A stretch of DNA of 64,000 nucleotides from IMG/VR virus record IMGVR_UViG_3300049914_000251, positions 1 through 64,000 of that record. One strand, written 5' to 3'. Both the position numbers and the translations under genes were made by a program. Positions 56,513 to 64,000 of this stretch are shown piece by piece (the stretch's first letter is position 1; each line of letters starts with the position of its first letter). The stretch is from a virus. Below the pieces are notes generated by a model. It was not told where the DNA came from. It ran no database searches and saw only the letters and a program-made list of their open reading frames with translations.

Positions 56513-56824
56513 TTACTTCTTCCTTTTCTTTGCGTCTGCCAGCTGCTCATATAAACACTTGCAACTCAACATTCCCACCAGATGCATTTTAGCTTTCTTA
56601 GTTTTTGCTTCCTTAATAAGTTTAATTGTTCCAAGCATTTTAAGATATTCAGATATGTAAAAAGCTGCACTGACGTGAACATTGGCCCAATGAGAGTTCC
56701 AATCAAACTCATCATCAACAGCACAGTACATGATATGAATACCAGCAGCGCGTTCACTTTGTTGTACTGTTTCGTTAGGAGATAAAAGACTACCAGGCTT
56801 TTCCCCATATTCTCCCTGTTCCAT
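56513..56824 (-). CDS. Hypothetical protein between primase half and helicase
   Basis: 103 residues; ATG at 56824 overlaps the DnaB stop (TGATG) with GGAGGA upstream. Helical second half (AAFYISEYLKMLGTIKLIKEAK) and a Lys-rich end. Location between DnaB and CHC2 suggests a primosome accessory role; no family seen. Confidence 0.62.
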   Translation of the reverse strand: MEQGEYGEKPGSLLSPNETVQQSERAAGIHIMYCAVDDEFDWNSHWANVHVSAAFYISEYLKMLGTIKLIKEAKTKKAKMHLVGMLSCKCLYEQLADAKKRKK

Positions 56825-59304
56825 CACTCCTCCACATTTAACAGATCATCAGCCTGACGCTTGGAGCCAATATAGCAACACCCGAAATCCTCCTCCAATT
56901 CGAAAGGCTCCAGAATCTTCTCACCGTCCCGGTTCTTTAATATCTGAGCACGCAGCTTACCCGGCTCATCGGCCATTTGTAGCAGGGTTAATATGACATC
57001 TGCACTTCTCTCAGACTCAGAAGTATTTGCCAACACAGCCAAAGTATATCTCCCAAGTTTGGCTGCCTCAACCCACTGGGCCTGTTTTGCCTGCCACGGA
57101 GAAAGCACAGGAATTCCGGAACCGTTAAAAGATACTGCTATCTGCTTCATCTCGATAATAACTTCGTCGATTTCCTCTCGCTTCTCGACTCTTTTTCGAT
57201 CAGAATGCACCAGATTCAGATAATCCAGAGCAAACAAGTCTATATTGAACATTGTCTGATAAGCTATTAACCGGTCATAAATATATCTAGGAGTACATCG
57301 ATAAGGCATTTGAAATATTTGAATCCGTCCATACCCGCCAGCCTTCAAATCATCGAGAACCTCATCATACAGCGCTTCGTCCGGAAGAGAAAGACCACCG
57401 CCCTTAATGTCCTTATACCTTAACACACGGCCTTCAAACTTCGGACTCTTACGACAATGCAAACAGGCCAAACGCCTTCTCACCTGCGCTCTTGTAGACT
57501 CTGCAGTGCCCAGCACCACATTCTTCCCCTGCACAAAAGCAGCATTATAAATAACATTCTCCACAAGAGTAGTTTTTCCTTGCGATGTGTTGTGTACCTT
57601 AAAAGGAGTTAGGTAATAACCAGACGTTGTTTTTAGGCCTATGACAGATCGCGGCTCTTCCCTGATTACACTTTTAACACGCGTCAAAACATATCCAGGA
57701 GTGCTTACCTTGAAATTATGATACCCCCTACCCGGAGGCCTTTCTTTTTCGCCCGCTGTATTCTGTACTGTAAATCTGTAATGTTTCCCAGATGAGTTAG
57801 GAAATGCCGTAATCCCATCTTTAATTTCCTGTAAACATCCAAACTTGCCTCTTTTGGCAACAAGAACTACTATGCCCTCCATGACCTCACGATTATAAGA
57901 TGTCCAGCTGCGCCGTTTACCCTGTATGTTTCTCATACCATCAAGATAATTGTCCAAAAATGCGTTTGTTAAATTCAAAGGAAGTTTGAATAACCATCCC
58001 GGTAGTCTCTTAGTCAAAGCGCCTCTACCAAATTCACGAACTATCCACTCAACAAAAGGCCGCCCCGTAAAAGTTATTCTTCTATACACTGTCCTGTGAT
58101 TATATTCCTTTAACGCAAACGAAATACCCATTTTCCGCAAAATGGCCTCTGCCTTATCTGCATCCTCATATAGTCTCTTACCATATGAGATACTTATAGA
58201 ATATAACCTATCCTCTTGTCCGCTTTTATTTGCCGATGGATTACCGTTTGAAACGTAATGTGCTAAAAGCAACATCAGATCCTCGTTGAACTCTACGCTA
58301 ACCCCACGTTTCAAATGCTCATGCTTAGACCCCAGCCTGAAACATAACTTTTCTGGGATCACCGCATCCTGTAACACCGGGATAGCTAAATAATCCCCAG
58401 CACTAACATCAGCAGCTTTTACTAATGTCAATGTACGAGGACCAGTCCTTCTCCTTACACAAATAGGATGTTGTAACGTAAACAACTTCGCTGGTAAAGA
58501 ATCCGTACGAATAGACACCAACGACTCAGGATCAAATTTCCACTTGCCAGCAACCCTACCGCACAACGGTACGCCATCCCCGATTTCAACATCTTCTATC
58601 TTTTTAAACCCCCCGTCCGTAAAAACAAATTCCCCTTCAGGCTGACAATAGGCACCGACCAACCACAAATCCCCTGCCGTCATACCAAAAGTCACTTCGT
58701 CAATTTCCCGAATCCCTGTCTTAATATAAACAGCCGCCTTATTAGCTTTAATGGACTTATACTCATCCCGCATCAATCCTATCTCATCCCGCATGTTTCC
58801 TTCAGGGAACACCCCGGACAACCTATCCAAATCAGTGCTCCTGGTCGCTATCATTTTTACAGCCGCATCATAGCCCTTAATTGCAGCTCCACCCACCATT
58901 TTACCCTCTGTAAGCACCTGCATCGCATCGGTCAACGTCTCAGCCAGCTTCTCAGACTTAATAATATCAACTAAACCATCCACAGCAAACTTAAACTTAG
59001 CTGTAGACACCTTAGCCTGCACAGCTACCAGCTTCTTATACAGCTCCATAACTTCGAATACCTGTGCCTCTGTCTTGCCCGCACCTTTAAGTGCAGATTC
59101 CAAATCTTCAGCGTCGATAATTTGCCCCGTCAGCTTATGATACCTTACCAGCGCCTGAAACAACGGCAAAAACCGCTCTTCAATCATCTCCTCGCGAAGC
59201 CTGCAGGACACGTGCCAGAACCTGTCCTTTATATCCTCACCAGAGCTTTGAATAAGAGCAGCAATTACGACTAACTGAAAACGCTCTTTGTCCTTTTCGT
59301 CCAT
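56824..59304 (-). CDS. dnaB: DnaB-type replicative helicase interrupted by an intein
   Basis: 826 residues, of which about 473 are helicase. The N-terminal domain (1-170) is followed by FGMTAGDLWLVGAY, where the P-loop is cut by the intein (220-572), and resumes as TSQGKTTLVENV, giving AYTSQGKT after splicing. Later motifs include LFALDYLNLVHSD (Walker B/H2), VPVLSPWQAKQ-like IPVLSPWQAK and LKNRDGEK (H4 region), all DnaB features. The ribosome site is GGGG; a GGTATAA motif lies upstream. It unwinds DNA ahead of the phage polymerase. Confidence 0.9.
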   Translation of the reverse strand: MDEKDKERFQLVVIAALIQSSGEDIKDRFWHVSCRLREEMIEERFLPLFQALVRYHKLTGQIIDAEDLESALKGAGKTEAQVFEVMELYKKLVAVQAKVSTAKFKFAVDGLVDIIKSEKLAETLTDAMQVLTEGKMVGGAAIKGYDAAVKMIATRSTDLDRLSGVFPEGNMRDEIGLMRDEYKSIKANKAAVYIKTGIREIDEVTFGMTAGDLWLVGAYCQPEGEFVFTDGGFKKIEDVEIGDGVPLCGRVAGKWKFDPESLVSIRTDSLPAKLFTLQHPICVRRRTGPRTLTLVKAADVSAGDYLAIPVLQDAVIPEKLCFRLGSKHEHLKRGVSVEFNEDLMLLLAHYVSNGNPSANKSGQEDRLYSISISYGKRLYEDADKAEAILRKMGISFALKEYNHRTVYRRITFTGRPFVEWIVREFGRGALTKRLPGWLFKLPLNLTNAFLDNYLDGMRNIQGKRRSWTSYNREVMEGIVVLVAKRGKFGCLQEIKDGITAFPNSSGKHYRFTVQNTAGEKERPPGRGYHNFKVSTPGYVLTRVKSVIREEPRSVIGLKTTSGYYLTPFKVHNTSQGKTTLVENVIYNAAFVQGKNVVLGTAESTRAQVRRRLACLHCRKSPKFEGRVLRYKDIKGGGLSLPDEALYDEVLDDLKAGGYGRIQIFQMPYRCTPRYIYDRLIAYQTMFNIDLFALDYLNLVHSDRKRVEKREEIDEVIIEMKQIAVSFNGSGIPVLSPWQAKQAQWVEAAKLGRYTLAVLANTSESERSADVILTLLQMADEPGKLRAQILKNRDGEKILEPFELEEDFGCCYIGSKRQADDLLNVEE
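57589..58647 (-). mobile_element. Intein with LAGLI-DADG-type endonuclease inside DnaB
   Basis: Residues 220-572 (353 aa). Splicing features: Cys1 (GAY/C), block A GEFVFTDGGFKKIEDVEIGD, block B LQHPICVRR (the usual block is T/QxxH), and C-terminal VIGLKTTSGYYL with PFKVHN before Thr+1. The middle has LLLAHYVSNGN and FLDNYLDGMRN, LAGLIDADG-like helices; the second has DGM where DGD is usual, so cutting may be reduced. The insertion site, inside the P-loop, is a conserved one used by inteins. Confidence 0.88.
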
Positions 59305-59322
59305 ATCAGCCCCTACTATAAT

Positions 59323-59628
59323 TTATACCTTATTGGCGTGATAAGTACCGTGATCTATCCGATCCATCACTTTAAGATCATCAAGATCAACATCGCTGTA
59401 ATTAACCGTCTTACCCTGCTCTATATCAACACACGTCCATATAGGAATCATGAACTTCTCTCGCCTGTCAATATCATTTACATAATATAAATCGTCTCCC
59501 GAAAACGTAGCTACTACCTTCCGCTGTGTTCCAGCCTTGCCCGTAAGAATCAGCACATCTTCCACCAGAACCAGCTGATATCCAGCTCCACGCTGCCACC
59601 TCAACAAATACCCGGTTAAATCATCCAT
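59323..59628 (-). CDS. Small hypothetical beta-rich protein
   Basis: 101 residues with GGAGG. Beta strands such as YQLVLVEDVLILTG and KVVATFSGDDLYYV; ends in KV-stop overlapping the GGTATAA motif before dnaB. No family recognised. Confidence 0.62.
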   Translation of the reverse strand: MDDLTGYLLRWQRGAGYQLVLVEDVLILTGKAGTQRKVVATFSGDDLYYVNDIDRREKFMIPIWTCVDIEQGKTVNYSDVDLDDLKVMDRIDHGTYHANKV

Positions 59629-59636
59629 ATTTCCTC

Positions 59637-61100
59637 CTACCCGAGCAGACTCAACAATTCTGCCCTTGTTAATGCCGGAAAGATATCGGATTTCTCCCCA
59701 AAAACCACATTTGAAATAGCTTCCTTTCGCTTCAGTAACTCAGGAATTTTATCCTCTAAAGTATCTCGCGCCATAATATTTATGAATACCACCTTAGCAT
59801 GCGGAGACCCGAACCTGCGCATCCGTCCTATCAGTTGCTCGGTGCGCTTGGGGTTAAAAAATTGGTTCAACGCTATAATATAGGCCGAAACCTGCAGATT
59901 CAGTGACTGTCCCAAAGCCTCTGTCCCCAAGCATACCGATACTCCGGGATCTTCCCAGAACCTTTTACGATTAACCTCCTTCTGCGTATTATTTTGCAGC
60001 CCTGTCATCAGCACATACCCCATCTTTTCCTTATCGAATCGCTTGGAAATAGCCTCTATCACCTTCAGATACCGTGCGAACACTATCACTTTCTGATCCG
60101 CCAAATCCCCGGTCAACATCTCCATCATCAGGTCCAGCTTAGACGAAACGTCGGCCTCTCCGATAGTATACAGTGTGTCAGCTATCATCTGCAACCTGTG
60201 CAACGAAGCCATTATATTAGCATTGCTCATCCCGCCCGCAGTATCTCGATACCCCTTCCTATCGGTAACATACCGAGCCTTCTGAGCCGCATGTAGCTCC
60301 ACCCACTTATCAACCACCGTAACCGGCGGTAGGAACTGCTCTATGTCCTTTAAGGTTCTTCTAATATAATATGGAGCTATCCGCTGCATGAAGTCGGCAA
60401 CATTCTTATACCCCAGCATTTTAGGATATTGAAACCTTCTGCCATACTTACTAACACCATCTATCATAAGCTCACGTTGATAACGCTTCCGAAATTGCTC
60501 GCGATCACCCAGCACATGCTCTAGCCCAAGCACACAGAACAATGTGTGCATATCCACCAACGTGTTCTGAATAGGAGTAGCAGTAATGTTTACACGCCTG
60601 GGAACGTGCCTGACTAACCGCATAACAGCCCTTTTAGTTTTAGTGACATAATTACGAAAATATGCCGCTTCATCGAACACAACAATATCAAACCTAATAT
60701 CCTTTAAATAGTCCTCATCCCTGAGCATCAAAGGATAAGAAATAATCAGCACGTCATACCAAGAGCCATACGTTGAAACCCTCTGCGTCTTTCCCCCGAT
60801 AGCTACTGCCGCCTCGAGGCCTGTGAACTTCTTGACCTCGCCCTCCCACTGTAATACCGCCTTCGGCTCCGCTAATATCAAAGCCTTGCCCAGCTCCCCT
60901 CTGCTCTTCAATAACTGCAACAAAGCGAGCGCCTGTATCGTTTTTCCACTTCCGCAGATATCGAACAGGTTCGCTCGCTCAGCGACATACAAATAAGCCA
61001 CACCCGTCTGTTGAAACGGATACAGCTCGCCCTTAAACCCGGGCACTTTTACGCTTATACGAGATGCCTTGACTTCAAGCAGCTTCTCTGGAGAAATCAC
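59637..61100 (-). CDS. SNF2-like helicase/translocase
   Basis: 487 residues from GTG. Superfamily 2 motifs: Q/I LYPFQQTGVAYL and LFDICGSGKTIQAL (I), ALILAEPKAVLQW (Ia), VVFDEAAYFRN (II), ITATPIQN (III), VIVFARYLKVIE (IV), CLGTEALGQSLNLQ (V) and QLIGRMRRFGSP (VI). DEAA replaces DEAH, and the usual GLGKT is GSGKT. Such phage SNF2 proteins may remodel replication forks or displace proteins. Start overlaps the small basic gene (GTGA). Confidence 0.88.
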   Translation of the reverse strand: MISPEKLLEVKASRISVKVPGFKGELYPFQQTGVAYLYVAERANLFDICGSGKTIQALALLQLLKSRGELGKALILAEPKAVLQWEGEVKKFTGLEAAVAIGGKTQRVSTYGSWYDVLIISYPLMLRDEDYLKDIRFDIVVFDEAAYFRNYVTKTKRAVMRLVRHVPRRVNITATPIQNTLVDMHTLFCVLGLEHVLGDREQFRKRYQRELMIDGVSKYGRRFQYPKMLGYKNVADFMQRIAPYYIRRTLKDIEQFLPPVTVVDKWVELHAAQKARYVTDRKGYRDTAGGMSNANIMASLHRLQMIADTLYTIGEADVSSKLDLMMEMLTGDLADQKVIVFARYLKVIEAISKRFDKEKMGYVLMTGLQNNTQKEVNRKRFWEDPGVSVCLGTEALGQSLNLQVSAYIIALNQFFNPKRTEQLIGRMRRFGSPHAKVVFINIMARDTLEDKIPELLKRKEAISNVVFGEKSDIFPALTRAELLSLLG

Positions 61101-61234
61101 GTCTGCTTCGCCTTTCTTTTTAATGTAGCGTTCTTAAAAGCGTTTACAAAACTCCTTCCATGCTTCGCCATACGAGAACCCTTGGCCTTGAGTTTTCTTT
61201 CCCGCTTTTCCTGCCTCGTTTCTACTTCTTCCAC
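61097..61234 (-). CDS. Small basic protein (45 aa), gap-filling
   Basis: Frame from a GTG to TGA overlapping the helicase start. Lys/Arg-rich (TRQEKRERKLKAKGSRMAKH) and likely nucleic-acid binding. No clear ribosome site; the GGTATAA motif sits just upstream. Good coupling downstream supports it moderately. Confidence 0.48.
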   Translation of the reverse strand: MEEVETRQEKRERKLKAKGSRMAKHGRSFVNAFKNATLKRKAKQT

Positions 61235-61270
61235 ACTATATGTTATACCTTCGCTTGTAGTTACACAATA

Positions 61271-61828
61271 CTACTCATCAGTATAATACACATCCAAAGT
61301 AGCTAATTTATCAAACCACACCTCACGATCCTCATTCCGCCTATCATCAGACCACATTAACCAACTAAACTTCTTTCCCCTGTTTTCGACAGCATCCCGA
61401 ACCAATGCAGTAACATCAACATCAATGGATGCAGGTGCGGGAACTACAGGCACGTAGACCCGAACAGGATCTGTATACGTATAATCACCACCAGTAGCAG
61501 CCCAATGACGCTGTGGAGGATCATAACAATTCCACGTAGCATCCCACGCCCAATCCGTTCGGGTACAACGATAAAGATACACCTCATCAGGCTCCCCGGC
61601 AAACGGAGGAATTGGCTGATGCCCTCCTGTCACTATCTCATTAAGATTCAATGTCGCACCACACACTATTTTGTGCGCCGGAAATGCCGCAAGATCAAAA
61701 ATTCCCAGGCCGTGCGTATCAGCAATACCGTATGTATCATAAGAAGGCCATATCCTAACTTCAATATAACTCAGACTTCCATAAGAATAATCCGGCATTC
61801 CCCAATAAAGAAACGTGCCGTTACCCAT
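61271..61828 (-). CDS. Virion or surface beta-sandwich protein (DNRLRE-like)
   Basis: 185 residues. Jelly-roll pattern: VRIWPSYDTYGIADTHGLGIFDL, IDVDVTALVRDAVENRGKKFSWLMWS and ATLDVYYTDE in outline resemble extracellular DNRLRE-type modules. Aromatic and Pro-rich. Together with the next gene it probably belongs to a tail fibre, decoration or capsid-surface module. Confidence 0.6.
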   Translation of the reverse strand: MGNGTFLYWGMPDYSYGSLSYIEVRIWPSYDTYGIADTHGLGIFDLAAFPAHKIVCGATLNLNEIVTGGHQPIPPFAGEPDEVYLYRCTRTDWAWDATWNCYDPPQRHWAATGGDYTYTDPVRVYVPVVPAPASIDVDVTALVRDAVENRGKKFSWLMWSDDRRNEDREVWFDKLATLDVYYTDE

Positions 61829-64000
61829 CTAAAATGTAATGTGTGGCAACGGTATAGCATTATAATAAACACCTGAAACATAATCGACAGAATACCCGCT
61901 TAAATACTCCCAAGAAATGTAAGACCAGGCACGAAAATAATAATGTATCGTTGTGTTCAAATACAACGTGACTGTCTCAAGAGGCCCAAAATACGCTAAA
62001 ATTCCATCCGTAGGAGATGTAGGATACCCCGTAGTTTTATATCGTATCATCGTCCACGGCGTAAACTCAGTCAATATTGTATTTTTCCAGTCCATTTTCA
62101 CTTTACCGGGCACTACCTCTGTCACCGCAAAACCTGTCGGCGGTCCCGGAGCCGTTAAAAAGTGCCTCGGATTTCCCCAATACGTTCCCGTACCAAAAGA
62201 AGCATCTTTAGCAAACGCCACACAATTATATAACGTACCTGGAGCTAATCCGTGTAAAGTAGCACTAAAAGGCTCGCCCTCCTGACAAATAGCGCCCCAC
62301 GCATTAACTATGCTGTGAAACCCCGCCGCAGACGGATCAAGCCTGTGCTCTCTTGGCCTTTGAACAGGCCAGCTGAATTCACCTGAACTGTATGCAAAAC
62401 CAGCACTGTCAAATAAATTATGACCCAGGCTAATTTTTGTATAATTTGTAGGCGCTCCCCACACCTCTACCTGATGTGCTGTTATATCAGATGGTGACAA
62501 CGTCACCACCATATCAGCTTCAGATTCCCAAGCATTAAAACCAATAGATGGCAAACCGGACACCCAGTCCGTACCTTTAAACACGAAAGCCCTATCCGGT
62601 AAAGTGTTCTGACTAAAAGCACACTTCAGCGGCCAGTATTGATGCATAAGACTAGGAGTAAAAGTGTCGTCAGAATCAATATTTCCGCCTACCCAATAAC
62701 GCTCTATCTCACTCCACCCCGTAATAGCATTACCGCTGCCCACCTTAAACAAGGTATCTTTCGTATCATCAGCCGTCCACGGTAACATAGGATCGCCATC
62801 CCAGTATACAAGATGCCCCGGATTTGTTGAGTCTACTGCATAATACACACGTATTGCATTACCAGCACCTACGCCAGTCCCTCGAATAGTAAAAGCGTAA
62901 ACAGTGTCTCCATCTAACAAAGGAGAAGGCGTAACTGGAAACCACACGCCTATCCACTGTGGCCCTGAAACAGCGAACGCCAAATCTGGAATAACATAAG
63001 AGAAAATCGGACTGCTGCCTGTCGGAATTCCACCACTACTAACATCCCACATCTCAAAAACCGCCGTTCCTGTTCCAGTACTAGCAGCGTAAATATCTAT
63101 ACACGTTACACTCAACCATCCAGGTTGCAACGTTTGCCCTACAGCCTTGTTATCATGCAGACTATAGTAAGCTGATGGAGTACCTGTTGCCATATCAGTA
63201 GACCACTCCCAAATCTCATCTACCTTTTGAGTACAACTTTGAAGCAAAACCCTCTTAGTCGTCCCATCATCCCACTCCCAAGCTATATGGGTCACTCCAT
63301 TCTTATCCACGGCAATAGAAGGACTGTAATGATCTCCAGCATAAGGCCAATCTACACCCCAGAAAGTATCCTCATACAGATTAATTATAGGCTCCCACCC
63401 TGACGGACCTTTGCGCCTGTACATAACTCGCGACTTAAGAGGTAAAAGGCCCCATCCTTTGCCCTGCCAAACAACCGCAGGATATCCCGACGGATCTACT
63501 GCAACACACGGATTTGTTTGCTTATCAACATACACCCCTTTCATAGATACATTATCATCGCCGCAATAAATATCCTGAGTATAAGGATCAGGCGGATGAT
63601 AACGCTGACTATCATAAGCTATGTGAATCGAGTTACTCAAACCTACAACTACACTTCCTTTAGTAGCATCTCCAACACCTCCCCAACGATACGCATCAAT
63701 CCAGCCACCAGAACCACCGTACAACACCCACAACTGTTGATAAATCGGCGGCACAGGAAGAACACGCGGTGCCGACGCTACCATCACCATCTGACTTAGA
63801 GAGTTTACAGAAATACTTACATCCCACACTCCTGCCTGCTCAATCCACCACGCATATTGTCCGACTGGAAGTGAAATCGACGTAGGTAATCCATGCCAAG
63901 AGTTCCATACGCCTAACTCGCTCCTGTATCTATACTCGACATATGTCTCATCATTATTCCACGCTACATACAAACCCCCATACGAATCACAAGCACAGCA
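61829..64000 (-). CDS. Large beta-propeller/fibronectin-type surface protein, N-terminus outside window
   Basis: More than 720 residues. The frame stays open to the right edge (SYGGLYVAWNND), so the gene continues. Repeated D-x-G-x-x-x-x-VAW/IAW units (VDPSGYPAVVWQG, VDKNGVTHIAWEWDD, DSYGGLYVAW) are typical of BNR/sialidase-like propeller blades. The C-terminal third (PGPPTGFAVTEVVPGKVKMDWKN) is a fibronectin type III domain. Probably a tail or surface receptor-binding/host-adhesion protein. Confidence 0.72.
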   Translation of the reverse strand, partial: CCACDSYGGLYVAWNNDETYVEYRYRSELGVWNSWHGLPTSISLPVGQYAWWIEQAGVWDVSISVNSLSQMVMVASAPRVLPVPPIYQQLWVLYGGSGGWIDAYRWGGVGDATKGSVVVGLSNSIHIAYDSQRYHPPDPYTQDIYCGDDNVSMKGVYVDKQTNPCVAVDPSGYPAVVWQGKGWGLLPLKSRVMYRRKGPSGWEPIINLYEDTFWGVDWPYAGDHYSPSIAVDKNGVTHIAWEWDDGTTKRVLLQSCTQKVDEIWEWSTDMATGTPSAYYSLHDNKAVGQTLQPGWLSVTCIDIYAASTGTGTAVFEMWDVSSGGIPTGSSPIFSYVIPDLAFAVSGPQWIGVWFPVTPSPLLDGDTVYAFTIRGTGVGAGNAIRVYYAVDSTNPGHLVYWDGDPMLPWTADDTKDTLFKVGSGNAITGWSEIERYWVGGNIDSDDTFTPSLMHQYWPLKCAFSQNTLPDRAFVFKGTDWVSGLPSIGFNAWESEADMVVTLSPSDITAHQVEVWGAPTNYTKISLGHNLFDSAGFAYSSGEFSWPVQRPREHRLDPSAAGFHSIVNAWGAICQEGEPFSATLHGLAPGTLYNCVAFAKDASFGTGTYWGNPRHFLTAPGPPTGFAVTEVVPGKVKMDWKNTILTEFTPWTMIRYKTTGYPTSPTDGILAYFGPLETVTLYLNTTIHYYFRAWSYISWEYLSGYSVDYVSGVYYNAIPLPHITF

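Overview
The window is about 64 kb of a large double-stranded DNA tailed-phage genome, or an unnamed prophage or contig of that type. Every protein gene and every tRNA I can support lies on the minus strand. Genes abut or overlap, often as ATGA or TGATG, and most starts follow a strong GGAGG-type ribosome binding site. GTG and TTG starts are frequent. GC content looks moderate and promoters are sigma70-like. The host cannot be named from the sequence: no integrase, portal, terminase or capsid gene is visible. Only the right edge shows structural-type proteins.

Layout, by coordinate; transcription runs from high to low. 1-4.4 kb: a ClpP-like protease, the C-terminal half of an SbcC/Rad50 ATPase and a DnaN sliding clamp. 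4.4-11.1 kb: a glycan-decoration island with a GT4 glycosyltransferase, a 987-residue GT/FkbM/GT/methyltransferase fusion, and two related ParB-like/methyltransferase loci, one of them broken; a dCMP deaminase lies inside. 11.1-19.5 kb: recombination genes, namely a Cas4/RecB-like nuclease, SbcD/Mre11, the N-terminal half of SbcC, a DUF932-like protein overlapping RecA, a RuvC-like resolvase, an HD protein and a putative ssDNA-binding protein. 19.5-20.7 kb: a secreted, proline/threonine-repeat, membrane-anchored protein. 20.7-38.9 kb: a family A DNA polymerase, the TOPRIM half of a primase, clamp-loader delta and delta-prime-like subunits, a sigma factor, RNA ligase and an ASCH protein, among many small zinc-ribbon proteins. 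39-46.8 kb: peptide deformylase, CCA-adding enzyme, an ATP-dependent DNA ligase and Ku (an NHEJ pair), and DUF932. 46.9-53.3 kb: two tRNA arrays around a second ClpP and a bS21 ribosomal protein homologue. 53.3-61.2 kb: nucleoside deoxyribosyltransferase, the zinc-binding half of the primase, an intein-containing DnaB helicase and an SNF2-like helicase. 61.3-64 kb: virion- or surface-type beta proteins, the last cut by the window edge.

Together the genes form a nearly self-sufficient replisome (clamp, two loader subunits, PolA, DnaB, split primase, SSB-like protein), two double-strand-break repair routes (RecA/SbcCD and Ku/ligase), and a translation-support kit. That kit has 27 tRNA genes covering every amino acid except leucine, CCA-adding enzyme, RNA ligase, bS21 and peptide deformylase.

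The most unusual points are these. Two replication/repair proteins, SbcC and DnaG, are each split into halves many kilobases apart. The DnaB intein sits inside the P-loop. A phage promoter family (TTGACA, TAAG in the spacer, TGG before the -10) recurs in front of Ku, a tRNA array and other genes. Several intergenic elements are predicted to be structured, including a GNRA-capped three-way junction just upstream of the DNA ligase start. Several small genes missing from simple ORF calling were found by reading the gaps.
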